Part shown: positions 1-6,037 of the stretch, piece by piece | Numbering within the stretch: position 1 is the stretch's first letter | Layout: each line of letters starts with the position of its first letter | Assembly: GCF_034044715.1 (NCBI RefSeq) | Contig: NZ_JAXCLW010000019.1 | Span: 1 to 7,455 of the forward strand | Source of the DNA: Dongia_B soli | GTDB taxonomy: Bacteria > Pseudomonadota > Alphaproteobacteria > Dongiales > Dongiaceae | Direction: 5' to 3' | DNA length: 7,455 bases | Made by a program: the position numbers and the translations under genes | The notes under the pieces: model-generated | Databases searched by the model: none | Told to the model about the DNA's origin: nothing | What the model saw: only the letters and a program-made list of their open reading frames with translations

Positions 1-1
1 C

Positions 2-73
2 GCCAAAAAAGACGATGTATGGACCCAGTTTTACCCATCGCTCGACGAAATCGCCCAGAAATACCACAAGTGA
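2..73 (+). CDS. C-terminal end of an unidentified protein (partial)
   Basis: The frame beginning at base 2 is open to a TGA at 71-73 and encodes 23 residues ending ...FYPSLDEIAQKYHK. The gene starts left of the window. The tail is hydrophilic, with aromatic and lysine residues, and has no membrane segment or motif that I can assign to a family. It reads like a genuine protein C-terminus (WTQFYPSLDEIA), but no function can be given. It is on the same strand as the DUF417 gene 543 bases downstream. That large gap, with hairpins in it, makes co-transcription unlikely. Confidence 0.55.
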   Translation, partial: AKKDDVWTQFYPSLDEIAQKYHK

Positions 74-115
74 GGTTGGTCTTCGGCCGAGCTGCCCGGT
101 GATTTCGAGCCAACC
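74..115 (+). terminator. Weak hairpin directly after the left-edge gene
   Basis: GGTTGG at 74-79 pairs with CCAACC at 110-115, beginning right after the TGA stop at 71-73. The 30-base interior has further short GC-rich self-complementarity (CGGCCG). There is no T-run after it, so it is not a classical intrinsic terminator. Its position right after a stop codon suggests a transcript-end structure, but this is weak evidence. Confidence 0.25.
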
Positions 116-158
116 TAACAGGGGCAACGCAACCGCCTAGATCCGGAAGGTCTATAGT

Positions 159-195
159 CCACTGAGGTATCGCGCCACGCGTGATACCTCAGTGG
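159..195. repeat. Perfect 12-bp inverted repeat forming a 17-bp hairpin
   Basis: CCACTGAGGTAT at 159-170 is the exact reverse complement of ATACCTCAGTGG at 184-195. Inside it, 171-175 (CGCGC) pairs with 179-183 (GCGTG) with one G-T wobble, leaving a 3-base loop (CAC, 176-178). The full stem is therefore 17 bp. No T-run follows on either strand. It lies 85 bases after the stop of the left-edge gene and 421 bases before the DUF417 start. It could be a rho-independent-like transcript end, a protein binding site, or a footprint of a mobile element. No second copy was seen in the window. Confidence 0.7.
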
Positions 196-605
196 CCTGA
201 TTGCCAAGTCGTCTGCGATAAATTCATGCCAGCCGTTGGGTATGCCAGCGCCTGCTACGAGGTGAGACAGGCCGGCTCGGGCGATGCTTATCCCGCCGCT
301 CCGTGCACTTGTTCGACAGGCTCGTCGAGTCCATTTTCCCTAGCCGCTTGCGGTCTACTTTTGCCCGCTACGTCGGAGCCGGGTGGTCCGCATTATTTCG
401 GGGGCTCGTTGTACCCACCCCTATGGTTCTTAGCATCGATCATATCGGGCGGTCGGGACCTGCAACGACGGCTTCGTCACCCCTCGTCACCCGAAGCTCG
501 CTCATCGGACGATCTGCAATTCCTGCCGGACGACATGTACGCGGGCGTCGGCCATCCTTCTAGGCACGTCGAGGCGTCATCCCGGCCGCTTCACCGATCT
601 AACCC

Positions 606-610
606 AGGAG
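606..610 (+). promoter_or_regulatory. Ribosome binding site of the DUF417 gene
   Basis: AGGAG lies 6 bases before the ATG at 617. It fixes that start and argues against the competing upstream frame that overlaps it. Confidence 0.8.
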
Positions 611-616
611 AAAGCC

Positions 617-1165
617 ATGGCAACCATTCCGTCCGTTGACCGCAACAGCCCCGCCGCCGAGGCGACATTCGCAGTACATCCTCCTGTCTCATACGCAACC
701 GTCCTCGACCGCGGGCTTGCATCGACCGAGCCGCTGACGCGGGCTGGTCTCTACCTCTCGCTCGCCGTGATCTATTTCTGGTTCGGCGGCATGAAATTCA
801 CCGGCTATGAGGCGCAGGGACTGGTGCCATTGGTCTCGAACAGCCCGCTGCTGCGCTGGTTCTACGACATCTTTTCGGTGCGCGGCTTCTCCACCTTCCT
901 CGGCTTTCTCGAGCTCAGCATCGGTCTCCTGGTGCTTGCGGGCCTGGTCCGGCCTCTGGCCGGGGCGCTCGGCGGGCTGCTCTCCGCCGGCCTCTTCGTC
1001 ACCACGCTGAGCTTCATGGCCTCGACCGCCGGCGTCTTCGAGCCCACGCTCGGCTTCCCGGCGATCACCGTCGCGCCCGGTCAATTCCTGCTGAAGGACG
1101 TCGGCCTCCTCGCCGTCTCGCTGTGGATCGCGACTGACGCCGCCCGCCGCCTGCGAGCGCAGTGA
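617..1165 (+). CDS. DUF417 / RclC-like inner-membrane protein
   Basis: This encodes 182 residues. After a polar N-terminal extension of about 38 residues there are four likely membrane segments at roughly residues 40-58, 92-112, 114-135 and 156-174. The stretch FWFGGMKFTGYEAQGLVPLV (residues 54-73) is the hallmark of the DUF417 family. It is followed by SNSPLLRW and, later, by FPAITVAPGQFLLKDVGLL, also typical of the family. The best-known member is Escherichia coli RclC (YkgB), encoded in the reactive-chlorine resistance operon; its biochemical role is not settled. The start is well supported by AGGAG at 606-610. It is the only complete plus-strand gene here and is transcribed toward the minus-strand peroxiredoxin-like gene, so the two are convergent. 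Third codon positions are strongly G/C. The family call is firm; a role in hypochlorite or oxidative stress is inference from the family and the neighbours. Confidence 0.92.
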   Translation: MATIPSVDRNSPAAEATFAVHPPVSYATVLDRGLASTEPLTRAGLYLSLAVIYFWFGGMKFTGYEAQGLVPLVSNSPLLRWFYDIFSVRGFSTFLGFLELSIGLLVLAGLVRPLAGALGGLLSAGLFVTTLSFMASTAGVFEPTLGFPAITVAPGQFLLKDVGLLAVSLWIATDAARRLRAQ

Positions 1166-1185
1166 TCCCCCCTGAGTCGGAACCC

Positions 1186-1220
1186 GCCGCGGATTTCGGT
1201 AACAGACCGAAGTCCGCGGC
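1186..1220 (+). terminator. Strong hairpin after the DUF417 gene
   Basis: Bases 1186-1200 (G CCGCGGA TTTCGGT) pair with 1206-1220 (ACCGAAG TCCGCGG C) around the 5-base loop AACAG. This gives a 15-bp stem with one wobble position (T1194 opposite G1212). It begins 20 bases after the DUF417 stop. No T-run follows, so release would have to rely on Rho, or the stem acts as an RNA 3' end stabiliser. Because it lies between convergent genes, it could also end transcripts coming from the minus strand. Confidence 0.5.
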
Positions 1221-1458
1221 CGCGCTGAGGTCGTCCCCCAGACGCTTTCATATCCTGCCATGCGACTATTTCGACCGAACTTACGGCGAAACGATCGGAG
1301 CTTCGCCACCCTTGGAAGCTGACGCCGTACCGGATGATCTTCTCCGCGCCCCGACGGTCCCAAGTGCGTTGAGCGCTCGCCGCAATCTGGTCCCCGACGA
1401 TTTATCGCTCGGGATCATCGACGCCGCCCTATTCCACGAGCCGAGCTTTGCGCGACGC

Positions 1459-2160
1459 TCACCACGTTTCCAGAAGGTCAGAACTGGTCAGGTTGCGCGC
1501 AACCAGAAAGTCGAGCACAGGGAGGATGTCCCCAGGTTCGAAACGGCGGGTCGGATCCGGATTAACCTCCGAATAGGCAATGATGCCCGCCCTGTCGATA
1601 ACGAAGCGTGCCGGGATCGGCAGCGTCCAGCTTTCCTCCCCATTAAGCGATGGCAAATCTATTCCATTGTTCCTGTGGCACTCACGAAGTAGTTGGGGGA
1701 TCCGCCAGCGGACGCCAAATTCGGAAGTAACCCTCCCGCCCCTATCGCTTAAGATTGGAAATCCGACCATTGTCAGATTGTGCGCACGCAGGTTCTCCGC
1801 AACGGTTTGCTGCGAGATGCTGAGGAGAGACGCTCCGCGCTGCTCGATAGCCGGACGCATCTTTTCGAGTGCTTGAAGGTCGAGGTTGCAGGCCTGACAC
1901 CATGTGCCGCTGTAGAAAGTGAGCAATAGCGGACCGCGCCTGAGCAGAGATTCTGGCGTGACCTCGGTCCCGTTTTGATTCGGCAAGCAGAAAGTCGGAG
2001 CGTAGCTCCCTGCCGTTAGGGCACGTTCCGCGTGGCGCGATGCGATCAGATATTCGGCTGCATCACGAAGAGTCCGGACAGTCCCGGACTCGGTATCGCA
2101 CAGTGGCTTAGATGGGGCCGCCGAGGTCTCCTCGCGTATGGTCATGTCTTGTTCCGTCAT
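1459..2160 (-). CDS. Peroxiredoxin-like (AhpC/TSA, thioredoxin-fold) protein, paralogue 2
   Basis: This encodes 233 residues. The N-terminal 40 or so residues are polar. The thioredoxin-fold domain starts near GSYAPTFCLPNQNG (51-64) and carries the active-site stretch FYSGTWCQACNLDL (82-95), with a C88-x-x-C91 pair. Later blocks SISQQT (114-119), FPILSDRGG (134-142), SWTLPIPARFVIDRAG (177-192) and FEPGDILPVL match the AhpC/TSA-like family. The classical peroxiredoxin PxxxTxxC signature is absent, so it should be seen as a thiol oxidoreductase or peroxidase-like protein of untested activity. It is clearly paralogous to the product of 2420-3106. The ATG at 2160 has little Shine-Dalgarno support; an in-frame ATG at 2145 (residue 6) preceded by GGAA is an alternative. 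The 259-base gap before it suggests it may have its own promoter. Its third-position G/C looks lower than in the DUF417 gene. Confidence 0.85.
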   Translation of the reverse strand: MTEQDMTIREETSAAPSKPLCDTESGTVRTLRDAAEYLIASRHAERALTAGSYAPTFCLPNQNGTEVTPESLLRRGPLLLTFYSGTWCQACNLDLQALEKMRPAIEQRGASLLSISQQTVAENLRAHNLTMVGFPILSDRGGRVTSEFGVRWRIPQLLRECHRNNGIDLPSLNGEESWTLPIPARFVIDRAGIIAYSEVNPDPTRRFEPGDILPVLDFLVARNLTSSDLLETW

Positions 2161-2210
2161 GCCGCCGACGCTTCTGCGTCTTGTAATAAAGTGGCTCAGC
2201 GAATCGAGTC

Positions 2211-2256
2211 CTAGTAGTCGCTTACAACAACTTAGAGTTATTTGCCGAAATTATGA
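2211..2256 (-). promoter_or_regulatory. AT-rich patch with small dyad upstream of paralogue 2 (possible promoter/operator)
   Basis: Within the 259-base gap between the two peroxiredoxin-like genes, this stretch is markedly richer in A and T than its surroundings. It holds the small interrupted palindrome AACT-CTA-AGTT (minus strand; plus 2229-2239), about 70-80 bases upstream of the 2160 start. LysR-type regulators bind short AT-rich dyads, and a LysR gene lies upstream, so an operator is conceivable. I could not define a convincing -35/-10 pair. Confidence 0.2.
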
Positions 2257-2419
2257 ATGGCAGCGGAGCTGGAGCGCCATACGTCGGCAACTCTGCAACG
2301 ACCGCAGCCGTTGGTCACCTCCCTCGAGGAAACCGGGTAGGAGTACCTGCCAAACCGGTGTTGATGGTCCCGACTTTCTATATACCCGGGCGGGTAGACA
2401 CTTATTCTGGAATGGCGGA

Positions 2420-3106
2420 TCAAGCGCGTAGCGCCGGCACCGGGTCAGTGGCCCACCGCATCCTGAGACGCCTGAGGACGGGTAAGAGATCCGCTGGGTC
2501 ACACCGTCGGGTATAATCAACGCTGATGTCAGTATACTCGACCATACCATCAGGAGCGACGATATAGCGCGCGGGCATCGTTAGCGTCCAGCTTGGCTCC
2601 CCGTTCAAGAGGGCGAGATCGACGCCGCAGGCCTTCTCTACGGCTCTCAGCTCGGCGGATGCCTTCCAGCGTAAACCAAAGGCATAGGCAAGCTTTCCGC
2701 CCCGGTCAACAAGGCTGGGAAACGTCAGGGCGTTAAGCCGCACCGTTTCTCGACTCTCGTAAGAGGTTTGCTGGGAAACGGCCAAGATGGAGGCACCTAA
2801 CGAGCGGATATCGTCGGCCGCGGCCTCGATTGCACGCAAGTCGAGATTGCAATAGGGGCACCAACGTCCCCGGTAGAACACAAGGACCATGGGACCGGCA
2901 AACAACCACTTATGAGAGGACACAACGACACCGTTGCCGTCGCGCAAGCGGAACGCCGGAGCGAGGCTCCCCGCGCGGACAGCACGCTCTCCTAAACCGG
3001 ACGCCATCAGATCATCGACGGCTCGTTGCCTCGCTAATGTTACGTCGGGCAGCGCACGGGCGTAGTCTTCAGCCCTCAGTGCATCAAGCTGGTCCTTGAG
3101 TGGCAT
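2420..3106 (-). CDS. Peroxiredoxin-like (AhpC/TSA, thioredoxin-fold) protein, paralogue 1
   Basis: This encodes 228 residues. An N-terminal helical region (1-45, MPLKDQLDAL...) leads into the domain start AGSLAPAFRLRDGNG (45-59). The active-site stretch is VLVFYRGRWCPYCNLDLRAI (74-93), with the redox pair C83-P-Y-C86 as in glutaredoxins. SILAVSQQTS (106-115), FPSLVDRGG (129-137), LLNGEPSWTLTMPARYIV and DPADLLPVL complete the AhpC/TSA-like pattern. This subgroup carries CxxC instead of PxxxTxxC, so the protein may reduce peroxides or disulfides; the reductant is unknown. The start is supported by AAGAGG (3111-3116) 4 bases before the ATG. It precedes its paralogue on the same strand and lies 248 bases downstream of the LysR gene. 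The family call is sure; the substrate is not. Confidence 0.88.
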   Translation of the reverse strand: MPLKDQLDALRAEDYARALPDVTLARQRAVDDLMASGLGERAVRAGSLAPAFRLRDGNGVVVSSHKWLFAGPMVLVFYRGRWCPYCNLDLRAIEAAADDIRSLGASILAVSQQTSYESRETVRLNALTFPSLVDRGGKLAYAFGLRWKASAELRAVEKACGVDLALLNGEPSWTLTMPARYIVAPDGMVEYTDISVDYTRRCDPADLLPVLRRLRMRWATDPVPALRA

Positions 3107-3246
3107 CTCGCCTCTTGGCGCTAGTTTCGATTAGCTTCGGCACACACACACAACGGGGTATTCGACATCAGGCGCCCGCAGTGGGGAACTACCGCTTCCC
3201 AAGAGCGACAGCCACGGTTGACACCTACAGTCTAGCCAATATCGCG

Positions 3247-3260
3247 AGCGAGGTCTCGCT
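3247..3260. repeat. Short perfect inverted repeat between the LysR gene and paralogue 1
   Basis: AGCGAG at 3247-3252 and CTCGCT at 3255-3260 flank GT, giving a 14-base dyad about 140 bases upstream of the 3106 start. It may be an operator half-site pair or chance; no second copy was found upstream of the other peroxiredoxin-like gene. Confidence 0.25.
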
Positions 3261-3354
3261 AAGATATGCTGCAGCGAGCTCCATAAGGCAACGTAACATG
3301 GAGCCGCAAGGCCGGGCGGAATGATGGATCGGCGGCTTTAGCGCCACGGGAAGT

Positions 3355-4236
3355 TTATGCGCGAAGTTCGCCGAGGAGGAAGTCAGCAAACGCTCGCGCC
3401 GCAGGCTTTGTCGCCTTGCCGTTCACGAAGAGCGCGTTGATTTCTATCGATCCGAAGTCCCAGTCCGGGAGGACTCGAACCAATGCGCCGCTCTCGAGTT
3501 CGGCGCGGGCGCTGTTTACGCTCGACGCTGCAATGCCGAGCCCGGCGACTGCGCTCGCGATCGCACCTTCGTTGATTGTCACCGTCAATGGACTGTCGAC
3601 CCTGACTGACGCAATCCGGCCATCCTTCCGGAATGAGAATGTCGGCGACAAGTGCGCGGGGCCGATTATTACCGAGTGGTGCGCGAGATCGGAGGGCATT
3701 GTTGGTACGCCCCGCACATCAAGATAAGATGGAGCCGCAGTCAGGACACGCTGCACATCCATCACCTTACGGACGGTCGCACTGGAATCCGGCAAGGGTC
3801 CGAAGCGAAAAGCCACATCAATCCCTTCCGTGACCAAATCCTGGTAGCGGTCATTTGACAGGAGTTCAATTCGCAAGGCTGGATGCTCCATCATGAAACG
3901 CGGCAATCGCGGAATGATTTCGCGCAAGACAAAGCTCGAGGATGTCCCGATCCGTAGCGCACCACGGAGTTCCCCTGTTCCGCGAGCTTCGTGATCGGCC
4001 TCGTCAAGCGCCGCCAGTATGGCGTCGATGCGCATGAGATATGTCGCCCCTGCCTCCGTGAGCGTGACGGCACGGGTCGTGCGGCGGAACAATGCTGTTC
4101 CGACTTCGTCCTCTAACGCTGCGATGAGGCGGGAAGCTGATGGTTGCGACAAACCCAGCTCTCGGCCTGCAATCGAGAAGTTGCCGACGCGTCCGGCACG
4201 GACGAATAATTTGAGTGCTGTGAGGCGATCGTTCAT
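3355..4236 (-). CDS. LysR-family transcriptional regulator
   Basis: This encodes 293 residues, the usual length for LysR proteins. The N-terminal winged helix-turn-helix lies at about residues 3-62: the recognition region is NFSIAGRELGLSQPSASRLI (19-38), followed by LEDEVGTALFRRTTRAVTLT (41-60) and EAG. A linker helix (65-88) leads to the periplasmic-binding-protein-like effector domain (about 92-290), beginning GALRIGTSSSF. Its style (short linker, GIDVAFRFG, AVAGLGIAASS) resembles the CrgA-like subgroup. The effector cannot be read from the sequence. The ATG at 4236 has only a weak Shine-Dalgarno (AAGAAA), consistent with low expression typical of regulators. The two peroxiredoxin-like genes lie downstream on the same strand, and no divergent gene starts next to it, which is unusual because many LysR genes regulate a divergent neighbour. 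Its targets are therefore guesses; the peroxiredoxin-like genes are the nearest candidates. Confidence 0.93.
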   Translation of the reverse strand: MNDRLTALKLFVRAGRVGNFSIAGRELGLSQPSASRLIAALEDEVGTALFRRTTRAVTLTEAGATYLMRIDAILAALDEADHEARGTGELRGALRIGTSSSFVLREIIPRLPRFMMEHPALRIELLSNDRYQDLVTEGIDVAFRFGPLPDSSATVRKVMDVQRVLTAAPSYLDVRGVPTMPSDLAHHSVIIGPAHLSPTFSFRKDGRIASVRVDSPLTVTINEGAIASAVAGLGIAASSVNSARAELESGALVRVLPDWDFGSIEINALFVNGKATKPAARAFADFLLGELRA

Positions 4237-4254
4237 CGTATTTCTTGCTTCGCA

Positions 4255-4596
4255 TCAGCCTAACGTCTTGCGCCAGGCGCCCATGCTACCGAACCGGCCG
4301 CCGACATGAGACCACTGGGCATAGTTACCCTTGTGATGGAATGGGCCGCTGAAGTGGCGACATCAGCACCGCCAAGAGGCTGAGAAAACCTTCCGGTCGT
4401 CGAGCGATTCGGCATGCAGGGCGGATATTGCAAAGCCCATTTCAGATCCATTTTCAGTCTCCTTATCTCGGGCGAGAGAACGCCAACACGCTTTCTTCCA
4501 AAGATGGGTTTTCCGGCCTTTAGAATAATAAGGGGCTTTTGAGACATTGCTTCTCGAGTTCTGAAACTCTGCAGAGCAGCATCGGGGCGAACTGCA
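4255..4596 (-). pseudogene. Possible broken short gene with one in-frame UGA
   Basis: On the minus strand the frame running from 4596 to a TGA at 4255-4257 is interrupted only by a TGA at 4363-4365. After that stop it reads 35 residues that look coding: the segment includes HFSGPFHHKGNYAQWSHVGG and ends GSMGAWRKTLG, with mostly G/C third positions. Before it, from the ATG at 4440, the frame reads MGFAISALHAESLDDRKVFS and ends WRC, so the UGA sits between two cysteine codons. No ribosome binding site fits the ATG at 4440: the AGGAG at 4459-4463 is better spaced for the ATG at 4451 in another frame. I do not recognise the family. The simplest reading is a decayed gene end just upstream of the LysR gene; UGA recoding is a remote alternative. 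A competing frame at 4260-4547 (95 codons) is also open and cannot be excluded. Confidence 0.3.
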
Positions 4597-5046
4597 TTAT
4601 GAGAGACGAGTTGGTCTCCGCCCTTGGCCGACGCTAACAGATCGCGGCTTATCGATTGCCGTCACCCGCTTGACCACATACCACGTGCCCGTGTTCGAGA
4701 CGGTGACCGGGTATGCGCCCGCTTTGTCTCCTACGGACTCAATGCGCATTAGCCCCACGATACGGGCCAGGTCGTTCGAAGCAGCTTCGATGTTCTCTGT
4801 CCCATGCCGTCCGTCGCCCGAACTACTAGAGTCGTAGATAGGCAATTGCAGATCAGCCGATCAGGGTCGCTCAAGAGTATCGCCCCGACAACATGTGAAG
4901 CGAGCAAACCGGATGGCCGCGGACCAATATAGAAAACACCCTTTATGGATCTCGATTGGTCGTGCTTTTCAACTGGTCTGACGGGTGCGCACACTGACCG
5001 TCATCCCGCTGAGCATCATCCCGCATCGCCTCCACGAACCAGCGTG
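4597..5046. other. Gene-poor stretch between the GNAT gene and the broken frame
   Basis: I see no credible gene here on either strand. Minus-strand frames at 4597-4845 (TTG start, no good ribosome binding site) and 4749-4994 have no recognisable motif. The segment GAYPVTVSNTGTWYVVKRVT in the first looks somewhat protein-like and could be a relic, but nothing continues it in either direction. Sites noted are TGACGG/CCGTCA arms at 4979-4984 and 4998-5003, and two copies of TCATCCCGC at 5001-5009 and 5016-5024. The promoter of the LysR gene should lie in or just below this stretch but could not be pinpointed. Confidence 0.5.
4979..5003 (-). terminator. Weak hairpin downstream of the GNAT gene
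   Basis: TGACGG (4979-4984) pairs with CCGTCA (4998-5003), with a possible extra GTG/CAC pairing inside. On the minus strand it starts 43 bases after the GNAT stop. It is not followed by a T-run, so it is at best a Rho-assisted or processed transcript end for the GST operon. Confidence 0.25.
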
Positions 5047-5496
5047 TCAGTCAAGTAGTCTTCGATACTGGATGAGATCCGAGCGATCGGCGATGCGGTC
5101 GTAAAGCAGCATGGCCTTATGGTTGGAATCGCGCGTCAGCCAGTACACTCGGGGCGCCTCGCGTCGTCTCGCATCCGCATAAACATGCTCTATCAGCGCG
5201 CGGCCAATGCCACGGCCACGCGCATTCTCCGCAACAAACAGGTCTTGAAGATAGCAGCAGTCGCCCGTCGTCCAGGTAGACCTATGGTAGATCGAATGCA
5301 CCAGGCCCAAAGCTTGTTCGCCAACCATTGCAAGCGCCGCATGCATCGACTCGACGGAGTCTAAGAAGCGTGCCCAGGTCTTGAGCGTTACGGATTCGGG
5401 GATATCTACCTCGTAAAATCGCTGATAGCCGTTCCACAGCGGAAGCCAAATGTCAAAATCGTCATTATCAACAATTCTGATCTCGACTGATTGCAT
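5047..5496 (-). CDS. GNAT-family N-acetyltransferase
   Basis: This encodes 149 residues from the ATG at 5496, chosen because AGGAG (5503-5507) lies 6 bases before it. The frame extends 18 codons further up to an ATG at 5550, but that start would place it 10 bases from the cupin stop with no better ribosome site, and the family fold begins at EIRIVDNDDFD. The acetyl-CoA binding core is YLQDLFVAENARGRGIGRAL (82-101), containing the R93-x-x-G96-x-G98 signature and a preceding beta strand. YWLTRDSNHKAMLLYDRIAD (118-137) is the usual C-terminal half of the fold. The acceptor amine is unknown; this type of GNAT acts on small amines, amino acids or protein N-termini. It is last in the probable GST operon, 64 bases after the cupin gene. 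Confidence 0.9.
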   Translation of the reverse strand: MQSVEIRIVDNDDFDIWLPLWNGYQRFYEVDIPESVTLKTWARFLDSVESMHAALAMVGEQALGLVHSIYHRSTWTTGDCCYLQDLFVAENARGRGIGRALIEHVYADARRREAPRVYWLTRDSNHKAMLLYDRIADRSDLIQYRRLLD

Positions 5497-5502
5497 CGAA
5501 CG

Positions 5503-5507
5503 CTCCT
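5503..5507 (-). promoter_or_regulatory. Ribosome binding site deciding the GNAT start
   Basis: On the minus strand AGGAG is followed by CGTTCG and then the ATG at 5496, an ideal spacing. It shortens the GNAT protein by 18 residues relative to the longest open frame. Confidence 0.75.
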
Positions 5508-5560
5508 GAAATAAGGAATGATGAGGGTCTGAAAACTGACCCGCATTCATGCACCAGCCG

Positions 5561-5986
5561 TCATTTGTTTTTGACGGGCGTTGTCAGCATTTTGTCATTG
5601 GTATTGAGGACGAAGACAGCGAGGAGCTTGGCCGGCTCGGTCTTGCTCGCATTGCCGCTGATTGAATGGAGCGCGCCCGGCGGTTCGGACCAGCTCTCTC
5701 CTGCCCGATAGATGCGCGTTTCACCGCCATTCACCTTTGACTCGATCGCGCCGGAGATCACATAGGCGTAGATGAAAGCCGACTTCGCGTGGGTGTGGGA
5801 CGGGGAGGCCGCGCCGGGCGCATAATCGACCTCCAAGGCGATCAGCGACTTGCCGGGGATATTGGGAATGGCCGCCTCGAAGTTCTTCGTGACGGTTTCC
5901 GCTTCGCTATCATGGGCGTATACAAGGCCGGCCATCGAGAAAGCGAGGGCGGCGCAAGTCGCGGTGATGACGGTTGGGATCTTCAT
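5561..5986 (-). CDS. Exported small cupin-domain protein
   Basis: This encodes 141 residues. Residues 1-24 form a typical Sec signal peptide (MKIP, hydrophobic TVITATCAALAFSMAGL) with a likely cut after VYA-24 before HDSEAE, so the mature protein should be periplasmic. The rest is a single cupin barrel. Motif 1 is PGAASPSHTHAKSAFIYAYV (57-76) then ISG, with H64 and H66 as metal ligands. Motif 2 is GESWSEPPGALHSISGN (96-112), with H107 as third histidine. The glutamate normally found four or five residues after HxH is absent (A70/F71), so metal binding would rely on three histidines or another residue. The start is supported by GAGGGA (5995-6000), 8 bases before the ATG. It lies 51 bases after the PNPOx-fold gene and 64 before the GNAT gene. 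The reaction is unknown. Confidence 0.88.
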   Translation of the reverse strand: MKIPTVITATCAALAFSMAGLVYAHDSEAETVTKNFEAAIPNIPGKSLIALEVDYAPGAASPSHTHAKSAFIYAYVISGAIESKVNGGETRIYRAGESWSEPPGALHSISGNASKTEPAKLLAVFVLNTNDKMLTTPVKNK

Positions 5987-6037
5987 CGGCTTTGTCCCTC
6001 TGAATATCGATTAATCTTCGCTCTCCGTGGACCTGCC

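Larger units (their letters stand above)
74..616. other. 543-base stretch without a recognisable gene
   Basis: Both strands were read here. Open frames exist (for example 303-563 and 181-639 on the plus strand), but their predicted proteins are rich in Ser, Arg and Pro, show no family motif and lack a convincing ribosome binding site. I treat them as chance frames in GC-rich DNA. The stretch contains a weak hairpin at 74-115, a strong one at 159-195, and a good Shine-Dalgarno sequence at its end serving the DUF417 gene. A promoter for that gene should lie here, but no clear -35/-10 pair could be assigned. Confidence 0.6.

Noticed and set aside
300..335. TTCGACAGGCTC-type sequence, reminiscent of dispersed palindromic repeats in some alphaproteobacteria
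   Set aside because: Only a short partial resemblance from memory, with one weak 5-bp stem; no second copy in the window.
181..639. 152-codon plus-strand frame with GTG start, overlapping the DUF417 start
   Set aside because: Composition is Ser/Pro/Arg-rich without motif, it starts inside the loop side of the 159-195 hairpin, has no ribosome site and overlaps a well-supported gene in another frame.
689..1363. 224-codon minus-strand frame opposite the DUF417 gene
   Set aside because: It is the antisense shadow of a GC-rich membrane protein gene; the product is low-complexity Glu/Arg/Gly and unlike any family.
1162..1692. 176-codon plus-strand frame that overlaps the DUF417 stop and runs into the peroxiredoxin-like gene
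   Set aside because: More than half lies antisense to a firmly identified gene, and the non-overlapping part (1166-1458) shows no recognisable motif and contains the 1186-1220 hairpin.
2383..2396. TACCCG-GG-CGGGTA dyad just after the first peroxiredoxin-like gene, considered as terminator
   Set aside because: A 6-bp stem with a 2-base loop cannot form well as RNA and no T-run follows.
3141..3153. (CA)n microsatellite upstream of the first peroxiredoxin-like gene
   Set aside because: Only about six units, about 35-45 bases before the start codon; too short to claim phase-variable control without population data.
4260..4547. 95-codon minus-strand frame beginning MSQKPLIILKAGKPIFG
   Set aside because: It has a fair ribosome site and its first residues recall class I glutamine amidotransferases, but nothing after them continues such a protein, so it is kept only as a competitor of the broken frame at 4255-4596.
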